Assembly: GCA_032718565.1 (NCBI GenBank)
Contig: JAVGVS010000828.1
Coordinates: 1-64,000, forward strand
DNA from: Distichodus sexfasciatus
Taxonomy: Eukaryota > Chordata > Actinopteri > Characiformes > Distichodontidae
Direction of reading: 5' to 3'
DNA: 64,000 bases
This document shows, in pieces, positions 1 through 11,821 of the stretch. Numbering within the stretch: the stretch's first letter is position 1; each line of letters begins with the position of its first letter. Made by a program: the position numbers and the translations under genes. Below the pieces are notes generated by a model, which worked only from the letters and a program-made list of their open reading frames with translations, was not told the DNA's origin and made no database searches.

Positions 1-303
1 GTCATTATATTATTTTGTAGGATTATAGGATTATAGATCTGTGGTTAGTTCTCCAAGATGTTTGGAACAACCTACCAGCCGAGTTCCTTCAAAAACTGTG
101 TGCAAGTGTACCTAGAAGAATTGATGCTGTTTTGAAGGCAAAGGGTGGTCACACCAAATATTGATTTGATTTAGATTTCTCTTTTCTTCATTCACTGCAT
201 TTTGTTGATTGATGAAAATAAATGATTAACACTTCCATTTTTAAAAGCATTCTTTGTTTACAGCATTTTTTCACACCTGCCCAAAACTTTTGCACAGTAC
301 TGT
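1..303 (+). mobile_element. Tc1/mariner-like transposon, 3' end
   Basis: The fragment reads through the last residues of a Tc1-like transposase, ending AKGGHTKY and a TGA stop at 162-164. It continues through a short 3' flank to a terminal sequence ending TTTTGCACAGTACTGTA near 303. The C-terminal KGGHTKY ending and the TTTTGCACAGTACTGT terminus are typical of fish Tc1 elements. Only the 3' part lies in the window, so I cannot judge whether the copy is complete; most copies in fish genomes are dead. Confidence 0.8.
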
Positions 304-587
304 ATATGCATCTTTTATAGAATTGTAATGTTTTGCAATGCCAGTGCTGCATAACAAGATAAATATGGAAATGCCTAGTTCTCAGTCACGACAACTCATG
401 ACACTGTAGTAAAGTCCCGTCTTGAAGAAGGGATCATTTTGCAACTCTCTCTCTCTCGTTAAATAAAGAGAAGTGGTCAAGTTCTGAAAGACACAGTTGA
501 AGTCACAGAATTGGTTTCTCATATCAGTAGACAGGGAAGTTGGTGTGGAAACATTTGAACTAGTATATTCCTGTGTCTGAATTCGAA
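304..587 (+). promoter_or_regulatory. 5' flank of receptor gene 1
   Basis: This stretch lies between the Tc1 end and the first ATG. A GGGAAGT box (534-540), an ETS/PU.1-like core, sits about 48 bp upstream of the start codon. No clear TATA box is visible. The assignment as a promoter is inferred from position and from similar boxes upstream of the paralogues. Confidence 0.35.
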
Positions 588-3504
588 ATGAAGATCGTCC
601 TCATCTTTAGCTTTTTCCTGATTATGGGTAAGTAAAAGTACTTTTTAACAACAGCATTGTTAAATGAAAGCATCTTTTAGAAATTTGGTTTCACATTTAA
701 CAGGTGCTGGAGCCTCCTCGAAAGTGACAGCACATTCAGGAGGAGGAATCTTCATTAGGTGCAAATATGACAGTGAATTTATACGAAATACAAAGTATTT
801 CTGTAGTGGCACATGTCTGACAACGATTGCTGACCAAATTAAAAGAGCAGATAAAAATAAATGGGTAAGCAACGGTCGATTTTCACTGTATGACAAGACC
901 AATGCATCAGAGTTCTACGTAATGATCAGAGAACTAACTGTAAAGGATTCTGGAATATACCAGTGTGGCGTGGATGTAGCATTGCAGCATGACATCTACA
1001 CAGAAGTAGAGTTGGAGGTTGAAGAAGGTAAGCCTAAGCTACATTTATCAGATAAACATTTACGCATATGCCAAAGCATAAAGCAGATCCACCTGAGAGT
1101 TACCGGTGAGTATTTACCTATTTACTCAACGTATCTATATATTTATATAATTCTACGTCATATTTGTTGCCTGCCTGTTCACTGGATACTGAATCACATG
1201 ATCCTGTGACAGCATTAAGGATTTAATGGTGGGTTGCTTGTGGTAACGTCAAGAAGGATATTCCCAGCAAGCTCATGTGACATTAGAAATATTAAAAGTG
1301 GTCGAATGGGGAAATGAGAAATGACTGAATATGCAACTCAGCATTATTGTTATTAAATGCAGTTTCAGTAAGCTAAATTTCACTTACATAAAAAAAGCAA
1401 ACCACCTTCTTTGAATAGTTTGTGTTAATTCAAGATTCCTGAATTTTCCGTAAACATGAATGAAGAAATCAGAAAATTCCTCCCATGAACTAAAAACTGT
1501 AAATTTGATAAGAGTCTTAAGTTATTTAACGATTTAAAAGGCTTTCTCTGAATTAGGTGTCTTAAACCATTTAGTCCCTACATCAACACCACCAGTTGAG
1601 AGTTTTAAGCCCTCAAGCACCGCAGCTGCTCCTGAAACAGGTGACTGCACATTTTTCTTACTCTTTAACTACACCGATCAGCCATAACATTATGACCATA
1701 ATATTCAGCAGGTTGGGGCTATACAGCCCTGTATGCAACAAACTAACTGTGATGCACTGTATGTTCTCACATCATTCTGTGGTAACCAACATTAACATTT
1801 TCAACTGTTAGATCTATGCTAGCTCTTCTGTTTGCTCTGGCAATCTTCACGCTTGCTTACGCTTGCACATTTTTATACTTCACAGCACATCAACCACAAA
1901 ATGGTTGAATGTTGGTTAAATGGAGAAATCACATTTCGATATGGTGCCGTGCTGTTTTGTTCACAATGACAAATAATCACACACTTAAAATATAGATAAA
2001 TAAATATATATAATATATCCTACTCTTTGCCATGCGCCATGCTGACGATGTACTCAATGTTATTCAGTATTCCACCTGTCAATGGTGATGATGTTATGAA
2101 TAATCTGTGTATATGACCGTAAATGTGTGATCAGACTCCTCGGACTGAGTGACTTTTCTGACTGATTTGTTTGCCCTTTAGGATTTCCGGCTTCCACTGT
2201 GATCATTGTTGTGTGTGTAATCCTGGTGCTGATCCTCACTGGAGTCTTCATTTTGACACGAGCAAGGAGAAAGAAAACACAAGGTGTGAAAACGTGGTGT
2301 GATGCTTCATTACTGAATAGCAATGTCCTATTTCCTCCCAATATCCAAATCTGCATATTGTCTACAAATGACTGAAATACTGATGTTTTAAAACATTAAT
2401 TGTTTTCTCTGCTAAACACACAAATCTTCATTGAAAACATAGTAAAGTAACATTATACTTCATCATAAATGCACCCAAAATGTACAGGCAAGAAGCCAAT
2501 TAAAATACAAAGTAAACACTGTAGATTCCTTTGCAAAACATAATATCAAAAATAATACATTTTCCTCACAGGTGTAACAACAACCTCCGAGAGTTCACTT
2601 AAAGACTCAGGAAAGAAGCACAATGTAAGTCTTCAGTGGTTTAATGATTTTTGTGTACACTATCAAACAAGGGTAACCTTGGCAACAAGGTTGGCAAATG
2701 CTGACGGAGTGTAAAATTCTTTCATGTACACAGACCTATTTATGACTCATTGTCTGTGACTCAGTATATTTTCATAACTTGAAAGGAAGGTAAAATGCAG
2801 ACGTTGTTGAATTAGACTTTCTTGGTAGTTACTGTTCGATTCAACTTTGTCACATAGCAACTCAAGCTAATGTCATGCGTAAGTCAGCTCTAGAAGAGAA
2901 ATCTTGGCAGATGCTTTCATCCAGAGTGAAGAAGTGAAGAGTTACGTTTCCCATTTACAGGGACAGCCTTCCTAAAGCAATCGGGGAATATGGGCAGAGG
3001 ATTTCTCATATTGTTTGATAAACTTGATAAATGCTGTGAATATTGAGTCTTATGAAGTGCAAGTGATGAATTTCATTTTTCAGTTTTTCTTTGTGTTTGC
3101 AGATTCCTCTTATTGTCAGTGACTACAAGGATACTGAAGTTTCCAATCAGCAAACTGTCCCAGTCTCTGAAACAAACAAAGTCTCTTTTTCTTCCCAAGC
3201 ACCTTCAAATTCATCTAACGACGACACCAACATGAGTCCCCGTTCTCCAGCGCTCTATGCTAATATGCAAATACCATTAAACCCTCCTTATCACAAAATA
3301 TCGTCACCAAAATCACCCAGAAACCTTCCAGAATCCTCGGGAAGACGCACTGGACAAATCGATAAGATGCATACTGAAATTACAAACTATACAACAGTGG
3401 CTTTCCCTACATTTGGTGGTAGCTCTTCTAATGCTGACAACAAAATTATTTTGAAGGAGGAGGACAACACATGTGACTATGCCACGGTTAACTATGACAC
3501 CTGA
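588..3504 (+). CDS. CD300/CMRF35-like receptor, one V domain (gene 1)
   Basis: Six exons join in frame: 588-627, 704-1027, 1557-1640, 2182-2283, 2572-2624 and 3103-3504, giving 334 aa. The 40-nt first exon encodes a signal peptide starting MKIVLIFSFFLIMG. Exon 2 is one Ig V domain with the core Cys pair (IRCKYD and YQCGV) and the extra CD300-type Cys pair (KYFCSG and TC). Exon 3 is a Thr/Pro/Ser stalk, and exon 4 is the TM segment followed by a basic stop-transfer RARRKK. The long tail has LYANM (a YxxM PI3K p85-type site), TNYTTV (an ITSM, TxYxxV) and CDYATV (ITIM-like). It is therefore probably an inhibitory or dual-function myeloid receptor of the CD300/pIgR-like family. Polyadenylation signals AATAAA lie at 3581 and 3666. 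The ligand is unknown. Confidence 0.85.
1081..1105 (+). pseudogene. vestige of a lost second Ig domain exon
   Basis: Just after the D1 exon of gene 1, this piece reads KQIHLRVTG followed by a GTGAGT donor. That matches the end of the D2 exons of neighbouring genes (NTIHLRVAG in gene 4, NEIQLQVSDG in gene 5). The rest of the domain is missing. It looks like the 3' stub of a deleted D2 exon. Confidence 0.5.
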
Positions 3505-4550
3505 TTTGGGTAGTTTAGCAAAAACAAAACAAAAGAACTGTGATTTTTTTTGGGCCATCTCTCTCACTACAGACAAGGCAAATAAATACAACAAAAAACC
3601 TAACCATAGATACAAGATATTTACTAACAACATGCCTTTGGCATCAAAAGTACCAAAAACATAAAAATAAACATTGTATTAAAATTAATATTGACCAATA
3701 TTAGACACCTCCTGAATGCTCCCCACAAAAGCCTATACAGACATTAAAATGTTCATAAAACCCCCACAATGTCTGGCTGTTAATCTGTACCAATGTAAAC
3801 CTCAAATATGCTGTAATATGTTGTTGCAACAAAGCTCAAATGGCCTGGCTAACACAAATTTAACTAAAAATGAATTTATAAAAACGACTATATGATGCAT
3901 TATCACAAAACATGATCTAATTTTATGAAGGAGCTTATAGAGTCTGAGTACGTGTTATATACTGCTAGGAAAATGAAACAAAACATATTATGTCAATATG
4001 TGCTTCTTCAAGACTACATTGAAAAACACTCAAAAAGCAAAGTACCGTACATCCTGTCCCTTTTAGAGTGATAAAAATAATATTTTAAAATTGTAAAAAA
4101 TAAAATAAAATGTGTCCGTCTGCTAAAAAGATAAACTTGTAGTAACTGCACCCTCACACATCACATTAAGTCTTCAGCCAGCTAAAGATTACGACACAGA
4201 GATTGTTGACGTCCTGAAGTATCAATTTGTGGGTAGTTGCAGAAAGTGGTGATATGAATACACATGAGAATTACCATCAAAAAAACAATAGTAAAAATAA
4301 ATAAGATAAGAATATATGATTTTTCATTACAATTACATGAACTTAGACAGTGTGTTTTCACTCTGCAGTAAGTGTGAACGGCTAAAGCATCATGGAAAAT
4401 TAATCACCCACAGATTAGATCTTTAATAGATAACTGTTGCAGAAGCTTCAAAAGCATGATGCTCACGTTGCCTTTGACGTCAAGCTCTTGAAAGGGAAGT
4501 CGAAAAAAGTCGTTGTTAATCTGGTCATATCACATCCATCCAAACGCAGC
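3505..4550. other. intergenic, AT-rich
   Basis: This holds the 3' UTR of gene 1 and the 5' flank of gene 2. A GGGAAGT box (4494-4500) lies about 51 bp upstream of the gene 2 ATG. I see no other gene or repeat. Confidence 0.5.
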
Positions 4551-6669
4551 ATGAAGCTTCTCCTCATATTCATCTTCTACCAAATCTCAGGTATGATTAA
4601 AGGCAGTATCTGTTCTAATTAGAAAGGCAATAAATGGTCTGATGAAAGCTTTATATCCATCTCTCATCAGGTTGCGTTTTCTCCAAAGAAGTGAAAGGAT
4701 ATTTAGGAGCAGACGTCAGAATCAAATGTGATTATGATAAAGGACATGAAAGCAATAATAAATACTTCTGCAGGGGTGAGAAACCACCTTGCAGTGATCG
4801 GATTAAAGCAAGTGTTAAAAACGAGTGGGTGCACAACGACAGATTCTCTCTGTATGATAACACTAGTGCTAAACACTTCTGGGTGTTACTCAGACAACTC
4901 AGTTTGGAGGATGCCGGAGTGTACCAATGTGCAATAGACCTATCTTTGCGACCAGACATCTACAGACCAGTGGAACTGAAGATAAATCCCGGTGAGTTTC
5001 ACTGATTATTGCAACTTTTCATTATTTCCATAACAAGCATCACCTTCATTAAAGCTGTGCTCTTGCCAGGCCTTCTGACCTCTACAGAAGCGACTGCATA
5101 CACAAATGATAGAGTTGCCATTAAGGATCAACATGAAGATGAATACAAGAACGAGCTGAAATCTGTCTGTAAGATCAAGACAAAGACAGTTCATTGGAAA
5201 AAAAAAATCACATACGAGTGCTGGTCGTGCCCATAAGAGCAGATTTTCAAATCATAAGAACTGCGTTTCTCACTCAAAGTCAGAACCGATATTGTCAGAC
5301 ATATGAGCCTAGTTTCTTAATATTGTATTTTCATTACCTTTTTGTCCACCAGAGGGTACACAGTAACTCTACTGATGACGACACAGTTTTTATTTTTGTT
5401 GGCAAACCGTTGAGTAGTAACAATGGTTGAACTAATAGTCCAAGTTCTTCATGGAAATTTAAAAGTAAAAATCGTGAAAGCAAAGCTGTTGGAAGAATAT
5501 TGCAAATCTAACCAAATATTTATTTCTGTTTAAGTGTCACCATCCATGAATTCACAGACCATGGTCAGTAAACACACCACATCCGCAATGTCAAAAACCA
5601 CAGCTTCCTCCTCTGCTAAAGGTGAATGTTGGGTAATTTGCATCATGTGTAAAGTGTAACTCAGCACCGCTTTTCACTCTCACACTTCTGGTTGTATTTA
5701 AGTGTCACAGACTATGTTTCTGTTTCCTTAAGGATTTTTAACTGCCTCTCTAGTCCCTGCTGCGTCTGTGATTCTGCTGCTGATTCTGTTTGGAATTGTC
5801 ATAGTGAATATAAGACGAAAGAAGAAAAAGCAGGGAACCACGCACGATGGTAGCCTCCATACAGCTTTTTGTCACTGTGTTGCATTCCAGTCTCTTCATC
5901 TGTGTCGTCAGGATTTTGTTTGGGGCATTTTTTCCTGGTTGGAGCAGTTGGTAAGGTAATGGTTAGGGAGTTGGCCCTGTGATCAAAAGTCACCAGACTG
6001 GTAAGGGTACCATTGAGGTACCCATGAGCAAGGTACCGTCCAAAAGCACTATTCCAAGAACCCTATCCAGTGCTTCTTCACAGATGGGTCAAATGCAGAG
6101 GTCACGTTTGGTTGTGGTGCAGCAATGCTTGGGGATGGTTCCTCGATCATGAGTACCTTAGTGGTACCTTTACTGGTCCAGGACTTGAACAGGTGACCCT
6201 CCAATCATGGGGCCAACTCCCTGACCATTACACAAGCATCGTAGTAATGATTAAATGAGAAGTTCTGTTTGACTTGGTGTAAGCAACTATCATGCTGATA
6301 AAAATGATTATGGATATTCCCATTCCAACATATTGAACAGAAATATTTAACATAGATTCATGTTGAAATGAAGATTCAATGCAAGGTACTACTTTTCTCT
6401 TTAGATCCACCGTCTTCACCAGACAGTCCTCCTCATGACGCCCAAAACAACCCTGTATGTTTATTTCAATAGAAGATGTATCATGTGTATATTATTTAAA
6501 GCAACATAAAAATAAGCTAATAAATATTTTGTCTTGACGTTCCTCTCAGGCTCTTCTGGACGACTGTTACTACGAGGAGATTCAAGATGTTAGTTACAAT
6601 TCTAACTCCATTACTTCAGTGTATCATACCATCCAAACACTGCCAACCTCCTTACCCTCTTCCCACTGA
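4551..6669 (+). CDS. CD300/CMRF35-like receptor, one V domain, ITIM tail (gene 2)
   Basis: Exons 4551-4590, 4671-4991, 5535-5621, 5733-5849, 6405-6454 and 6550-6669 join in frame to 244 aa. The signal peptide begins MKLLLIFIFYQISG. The V domain has VRIKCDYD, KYFCRG, PPC and VYQCAID, so both the core and the CD300-type disulfides are present. A Ser/Thr stalk, a TM segment (VILLLILFGIVIVNI) and a basic RRKKKK follow. The tail has CYYEEI, with the pYEEI-type Src-family SH2 ligand, and SVYHTI, a canonical ITIM. The short tail and ITIM suggest an inhibitory receptor. Intron 4 carries two SINE pieces in opposite orientation, and intron 2 carries a relic half domain. It is the closest in layout to gene 1. 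Confidence 0.85.
5091..5205 (+). pseudogene. relic half Ig domain in gene 2 intron
   Basis: After a CTACAG acceptor, an open stretch reads RVAIKDQHEDEYKNELKSVC and continues a few residues. This resembles the first half of a family V domain (RVTI-C-x-Y-x-DEYKN-x-x-K-x-x-CK). The B-strand Cys is replaced by Asp. There is no second half and no clear donor, so it is probably a non-functional relic. Confidence 0.45.
5941..6240. repeat. V-SINE-like fold-back pair
   Basis: A plus-oriented tRNA-derived SINE (about 5941-6119) is followed directly by a minus-oriented 5' part of the same family (about 6120-6240). The first contains GGTTAGGGAGTTGG and CATGAGCAAGGTACCGTCC; the second carries GGTACCTTTACTGG and CTCCCTGACCATTACAC in reverse. 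Together they could form a hairpin in the gene 2 transcript. Confidence 0.7.
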
Positions 6670-6742
6670 TGGTAGTGCTGGAGTTAGGATTTGAACCCAC
6701 AACGTCTTGGTCCAGAGGAGAGCAGACCACCGCCAACCCCCA
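6670..6742 (-). repeat. tRNA-derived SINE fragment, second family
   Basis: The piece GGATTTGAACCCACAACG followed by TCTTGGTCCAGAGG is the reverse complement of a tRNA-like B-box and head. It begins immediately after the gene 2 stop codon, so it lies in that gene's 3' UTR. Confidence 0.6.
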
Positions 6743-7799
6743 ATCAGATGCAGAAATCTGCTACATACCTCGTCTACTCACAAGTCTGATTTCTCAGATA
6801 ATAATTTCCAATCTCTACTTCGAAGTATAGATTTTAAGATAGACATAATACCAGAGCGCTAAGTATGTACAGAAAAAGTCGTGGCTCACTTTGACCGAGG
6901 AAGATCAACAATGTTTTAGTGACTGTTTTCCAATTAGTTCATTGTAATGTTCATTAATATTCATAATAATATTAATAAAAATAGATGATTGAGACCATAT
7001 CCCATTGTTAATTAAACTAAATCCTTTGTGTTATGTTTACTATTAAATAAATACTGCTTCCACAGATTGATCTTGTGATTTTCTTTGGAGAAAATGCATG
7101 TACAGGACTGGAAATACCAAACCAGCACCGTAAAGGTGGAACTAGAAGATATGTATCAGAATTGAGATTCCAATAACAGCCAGTCACATTCAGTCTATCA
7201 GTGTTTAGATCCTCAAAACCAACTCTGTATCTCACTCTACTCTGTATCTCAGACTAACTCTGTATATCACACCGTTCAGCTTTAGGTAATGGCTGGGAAA
7301 CATCTGTGATCTAAAGCAATATTTTTTGCCAGTCACCTGTAAATAGCTTTTTCTGAAAATAAAGTTTTAACTGTCAATTCAAATTTATTTCCCAATAACC
7401 AGATGCTGTCTCCTTTTGCCATAAAGTAAAACAAACAGATGTGACTACATGATAGAAAATGAATCTCACTGATTGTGCAATATGTGACACATTTAAAGGT
7501 TAGAGTGTCAGAATGTGGGCTGGAGACAACTGACCATGACAGAAGCAAATAAGGCCGTTAACCTTTACGGCAACAGCGTTCTGCATTCTCTGCCTTCCAC
7601 TAGAGGGCACCTCTCTTATTTGTCCTGCTACAGGGGCTGGAGGGAGGGGTGTCTAAGGGCTGAACTCATCTTCAGATTCACGAGAAAGAGGAAGTAACTC
7701 TAGACACACAGCTGAAAAAATTTACTTAAGCAGAGGTAAAGTTTACATCCAAGAGACGAAATAGGCTTGACTTGAGTGTGAACATTACATCGCTTCAGA
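6743..7799. promoter_or_regulatory. intergenic and gene 3 promoter
   Basis: The only signal I see is AAAGAGGAAGT (7685-7695), a near-consensus PU.1 site, about 105 bp upstream of the gene 3 ATG. No gene is seen in the rest. Confidence 0.4.
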
Positions 7800-10700
7800 A
7801 TGAAGATCCTCCCCATTTCCATCTTTCTTCTGTTCTCAGGTCAGTTACTTCTTTATACTAAGATGCACACTGAGGGCTGTTCACTGTGTGATTCATCTCT
7901 CTGACAGAAGTGCTAAAAGCAATCAAATCGCTTGAACGCCATTAAACTCACATTTTGCAGGACTAGTTGGTGCTCTGGACGTCATCGGCTATTCAGGAGG
8001 AAATGTCATCATCAACTGCAGTTATTCTGAGGTTTTAGCAAATCACGCAAAAGTAGTCTGCAAGAAGGCCAAATTTTGTCAGACTCAAATAAAAACGGAT
8101 GTAAAATATCAGTGGGTTGAAGAGGATAAGTTTCACCTGTATGATGACCCTGCTGCATCAGTACTCAGTGTGGTCATTAGAGATCTGAGTCTACAGGACG
8201 CTGGACTCTACAGGTGTGCAGCTGTGGTTCAGACTGTATATGAGTCCGTTGCAGACTGGGAGCTGAAAGTTCTTAATGGTAAGTCATGTTTTTGTCGTAA
8301 TTTATATTTTCTTACAAAATGAACAAATTCCTAGTCTATATTATTTTAAATGATATTTAGAGACTCTTCAACACATTACTAAAACACAGGTTGCATTGTA
8401 TTGTATAATACAATTTATAGTACGATAGTTTCCATGTTGACAGTGCTTAAGGTTTCATAAATCATACTATTATAAACTATGTGTGTGTAACATTTTTTGA
8501 CAGATTCATGCTTGAAGGAACATGTTTCAATTCACACTGGTCAGCATGTATCCTTTAACTGTGAATATTCAGAGATAATCAAACTCCAGCACAAATATTT
8601 ACTGAAAATTCATAATCATGTTTTTGAAGAAGTGATACACACTAATGAAACATGGCGTAAGACGGAAAGGTTTTCCATCTGTGATGATAGAGATTTGAAC
8701 ATCTTTAGAGTTATTATCAGAAATGTCACAGTAGAAGACGTAGGAACATATGTATGTGGTGTGAAGGGCGTCAAAAATGACAACAATTCAAAAACGAGCA
8801 TCAATTACATCACTATGTTCAAAAACCATCACCTTGTTACTGGTGAGTTTTACAATCAGTTTACGCCAATACTAGCATATACTAACATGACTTGACCCTA
8901 ATTGCCAAAGTTATTTAATGACTTACTGACAATTTCATGCAAATGTCAAGAGAATTTCGTGTTAACTCTTAAAAGCACCCGACTATCATTTTAAGCCAGA
9001 ACTTGAGGTACATTCTCTGAAATTTAAATTGAGGATGTTGATTTGACGTGACTGCTGTAATTCACCGTCTTGTGTCTACAGTGTGGTGTGGTTTTCTCAA
9101 AGAGATTGCTAATATGATAGTGTTCATGTTTCCTTTCTTAAATGTCATGTGCTCACTTGTAACAAGAATATATCTTTGCACTTACAGATTCAGCAGGTAT
9201 TAGTGATAGAGGACAGTCAACTATAATCAGTTTCCCTAATGAGTACAAATATAACTCAGAGTATCTGTGCAAAGAGGAGACATATTTGTTGGAGACTGAG
9301 CAGGTGACGGACGGTAGGTTTAAGCTTGGACGTTGATTCAAGTAACCAATAGGTAGATAAGACCTGATGAATAATTGTATGTACGCATTTTTAAATAATC
9401 TTGTCACAAAATGTTCTGAACAGCAATTTGCAGTTGGTTTTACTTTGGCCAAGAGACTTTTAGCGTGCTCTGAAGTCAAGGCCGAGGGCAGAGTTAAGCG
9501 TGCCACCAGATATCAAGATGTAATCTACAACTTCATGTACCCCAGACACTAAAATGATTACAATCGGCCCATTTGTTTCTGTCATGTGTTGAAACTGAGT
9601 TGAGGCACAATGTTATACAGAATCGTTGAGGGAGGTGTACAGAAATAGTTGGTGTGGTTTACGTGGAGCCTGTGCAGGTCAGCAAAAGCTGAAGTGAAAC
9701 AACAGAAATAGATATACTTGAAACCGTGTTCATATTCACAACTGACTGTATGCTTAACAGTTAATTTCTCGTGATCTATTTAAATGAGTTTGTTTTCCAC
9801 TTCTGCACGTATGCATCTGTTACAGTCAGTATCACCACCAGCGCAGCCCAGTCAACATCTCCAAGTACACTGGGAGGCTACTGGAATGGTAATAACAAAT
9901 ATGTCCTATACATATTAAATAAATTACTGGTTTTAACAAGTTCCCATCATCGCCAGTTAAAGTGAGTGAGTGATTATTTGTCATTGTGAACACACCACGG
10001 CACAGCACACCGAAATGTCACCTCTGCATTCGACCCATCCGTGAAGGAGCAGTGGGCATGTTTTTTTCCGGCCGGGGAGCAGTGCTTCAGTGGTACCTTT
10101 ACCAAGTCTGCCACTTGAACCAACTTGAACCTGGGACGACCTGGGACTTGGGTCAACTCTCTTACTGTTACGCTGGTGTAATCTTTTACCACGTTTCCAG
10201 TTTGGGACAGTTTGGTTAGCAAGATTGACCGGTTGAAATAGTAGCAAACCAGTAAAGGTACTACTCATGAGCAAGGTGCGGTCCCCAAGTACCTCCCCAA
10301 GAAAGCGTTATTCAAAAAGCATAGATATTATAATGAAAATACAGGAGGAAAGGCTGCCACGAGGAACTTTAAACCTGTTGTTACAGTGGAACTTTGTCTC
10401 AGCAGATTTATCAGCGCTCACCGTTATAGCAACTGTGTGTTTGACCCTGCTGCTGATTGGAGGACCAGCATTGATGATCTACAAGCTGAGATGTGTAACA
10501 ACACCAGGTACGCACACAAACACGAACACACTTTACTTTCATCATGCTTGCAGTGAGACAGCACTGTGCTTCGTATACAATTACAGATGCCATGGCTTCC
10601 TCGTCCAGGACTAAGATGGAAAATAATGAAGTGAGTACTGATGTTTAACAGTTTTACACCTTCATATGTTATTGATTGGAGAATGAGGCACATTCTGTCT

Positions 10701-10888
10701 ACAACCAAGATCCCTTTTCTGTTTCCTTTCAGGTAAAACCCATCTCAAGCCGTTCAGAGTCAGAGGGAGAAATAACTCAGCCCACCTATGCTACTATTCA
10801 ACACCGAAATTCTCCAAATCATTCTATTGTCATCTTTAGTGAAGAGGACTGTGCGACTGACTACACCACCATCAGACACCACTGCTGA
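7800..10888 (+). CDS. CD300/pIgR-like receptor, two V domains plus half domain (gene 3)
   Basis: Exons 7800-7839, 7961-8278, 8504-8842, optional 9188-9313, 9826-9888, 10406-10507, 10587-10630 and 10733-10888 give 395 aa, or 353 aa if the half-domain exon is skipped; both stay in frame. Signal MKILPISIFLLFSG. D1 has VIINCSYSE, VVCKKAKFC and YRCAAV. D2 starts DSCLKEH and has SFNCEYS and YVCGVKG; like other D2-type domains here it lacks the extra Cys pair. A short Ser/Thr stalk and a TM (VIATVCLTLLLIGG) follow. The tail has PTYATI and TDYTTI; the latter is an ITSM (TxYxxI). It is likely a surface receptor signalling through SH2-domain partners. The intron before the TM exon is full of SINE pieces. 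Confidence 0.8.
9188..9313 (+). CDS. half Ig V domain exon of gene 3
   Basis: Acceptor TTACAG and donor GTAGGT frame a 126-nt phase-1 exon reading DSAGISDRGQSTIISFPNEY, then KYNSEYLCKEE. It is the first half of a third V domain. The B-strand Cys is Phe (ISFP) and the second half, with the YxC motif, is absent. The exon remains open and in phase, so it could be spliced in as an odd insert or be silent. Confidence 0.4.
9964..10301. repeat. V-SINE-like copies, minus then plus
   Basis: A minus copy (9964-10185) contains TGTCATTGTGAACACACCAC and CCATCCGTGAAGGAGCAGTG. A short plus fragment (10247-10301) contains CATGAGCAAGGTGCGGTCC. Both lie in the intron before the TM exon of gene 3. Confidence 0.75.
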
Positions 10889-11101
10889 ACTACAAACCAT
10901 TAGCCTACTTACATAACATGACATTACACACATTACACACATCTTCTAATTAATACATCACTAAACAACTTACACATGATGGCCAAAACCAAACAGAAAA
11001 CCTCTTATTTAAACTCTAAACAAAAATATGACATGCCAGGCAGGGTTAGCATGACAGTGGACAGACAAGGAGCATTTTAAATTTTCGGACGTTCGTTAAC
11101 C
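10889..11101. other. 3' flank of gene 3
   Basis: This is probable 3' UTR, ending at the GTTAACC target-site copy (11095-11101) of the adjacent transposon. No other feature is seen. Confidence 0.4.
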
Positions 11102-11821
11102 TACGGTGATCAGACGTTCTCTTTTCCCCGGACATGTCCTCTTTTTGAGACCTGGAAATTGAATCCGGCCGGGGTTTTATAATTGTCTGTGATTTTGAGC
11201 TGCCAATACAACTTAAAGCCTATGGCATGCAAGGACGTTCATACTTATGTTATGAGCAATCCCCAGCTATTAGGAAAGATCCAGTCCTCAGGGAAATATG
11301 CCCAGCCACCTCAGGATGACTGAAAACGTCAGTACATTTTTAAAATATAGTATATACATGCAGATACACCGGTACCCAGCTTGAGTCTTAAATTACAATT
11401 GCACTCCATGCGTCTGCACATATGTAACTTTATGTACCTTATTGTATATAAGATACAGTTTTATTTTTTTGTCTCATTTCCCTGACCTCCTTATTTAAGA
11501 TTGTATTTGTATCTCTATTTTGTTATTTTTCTAATTTGCCTAATTGCACAGAGCAGATCAAGATACATTTCACTGCATGTTGTACCTGTATAATTTGCAC
11601 GTGACAAATAAAGAATCTTGAAGTGTTTAATCCAGGAGTTAACTTTTTTCCTGAACTTTTTTGTTTTCACATCTTTTTTGTTGTTCAAAATGTTCAGTGC
11701 AATCTAGGCCGAGGGACCACAATGTTCTTTAGGGCCAATACAGCTCATTGATCAGTTCACCCTGTGTTGACATGTATAATAAGGTGCCCTCTTTTTCACA
11801 AGCTCAAATCTGGTCACCCTA
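11102..11821. mobile_element. non-autonomous hAT-like DNA transposon
   Basis: The ends are inverted repeats: TACGGTGATCAGA at the left and TCTGGTCACCCTA at the right (reverse complement TAGGGTGACCAGA). They are flanked by matching GTTAACC copies at 11095-11101 and 11822-11828. The 720-bp body has no transposase ORF. The TAGGGTGACCA terminus and a 7-8 bp duplication fit hAT-type elements. Confidence 0.65.
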
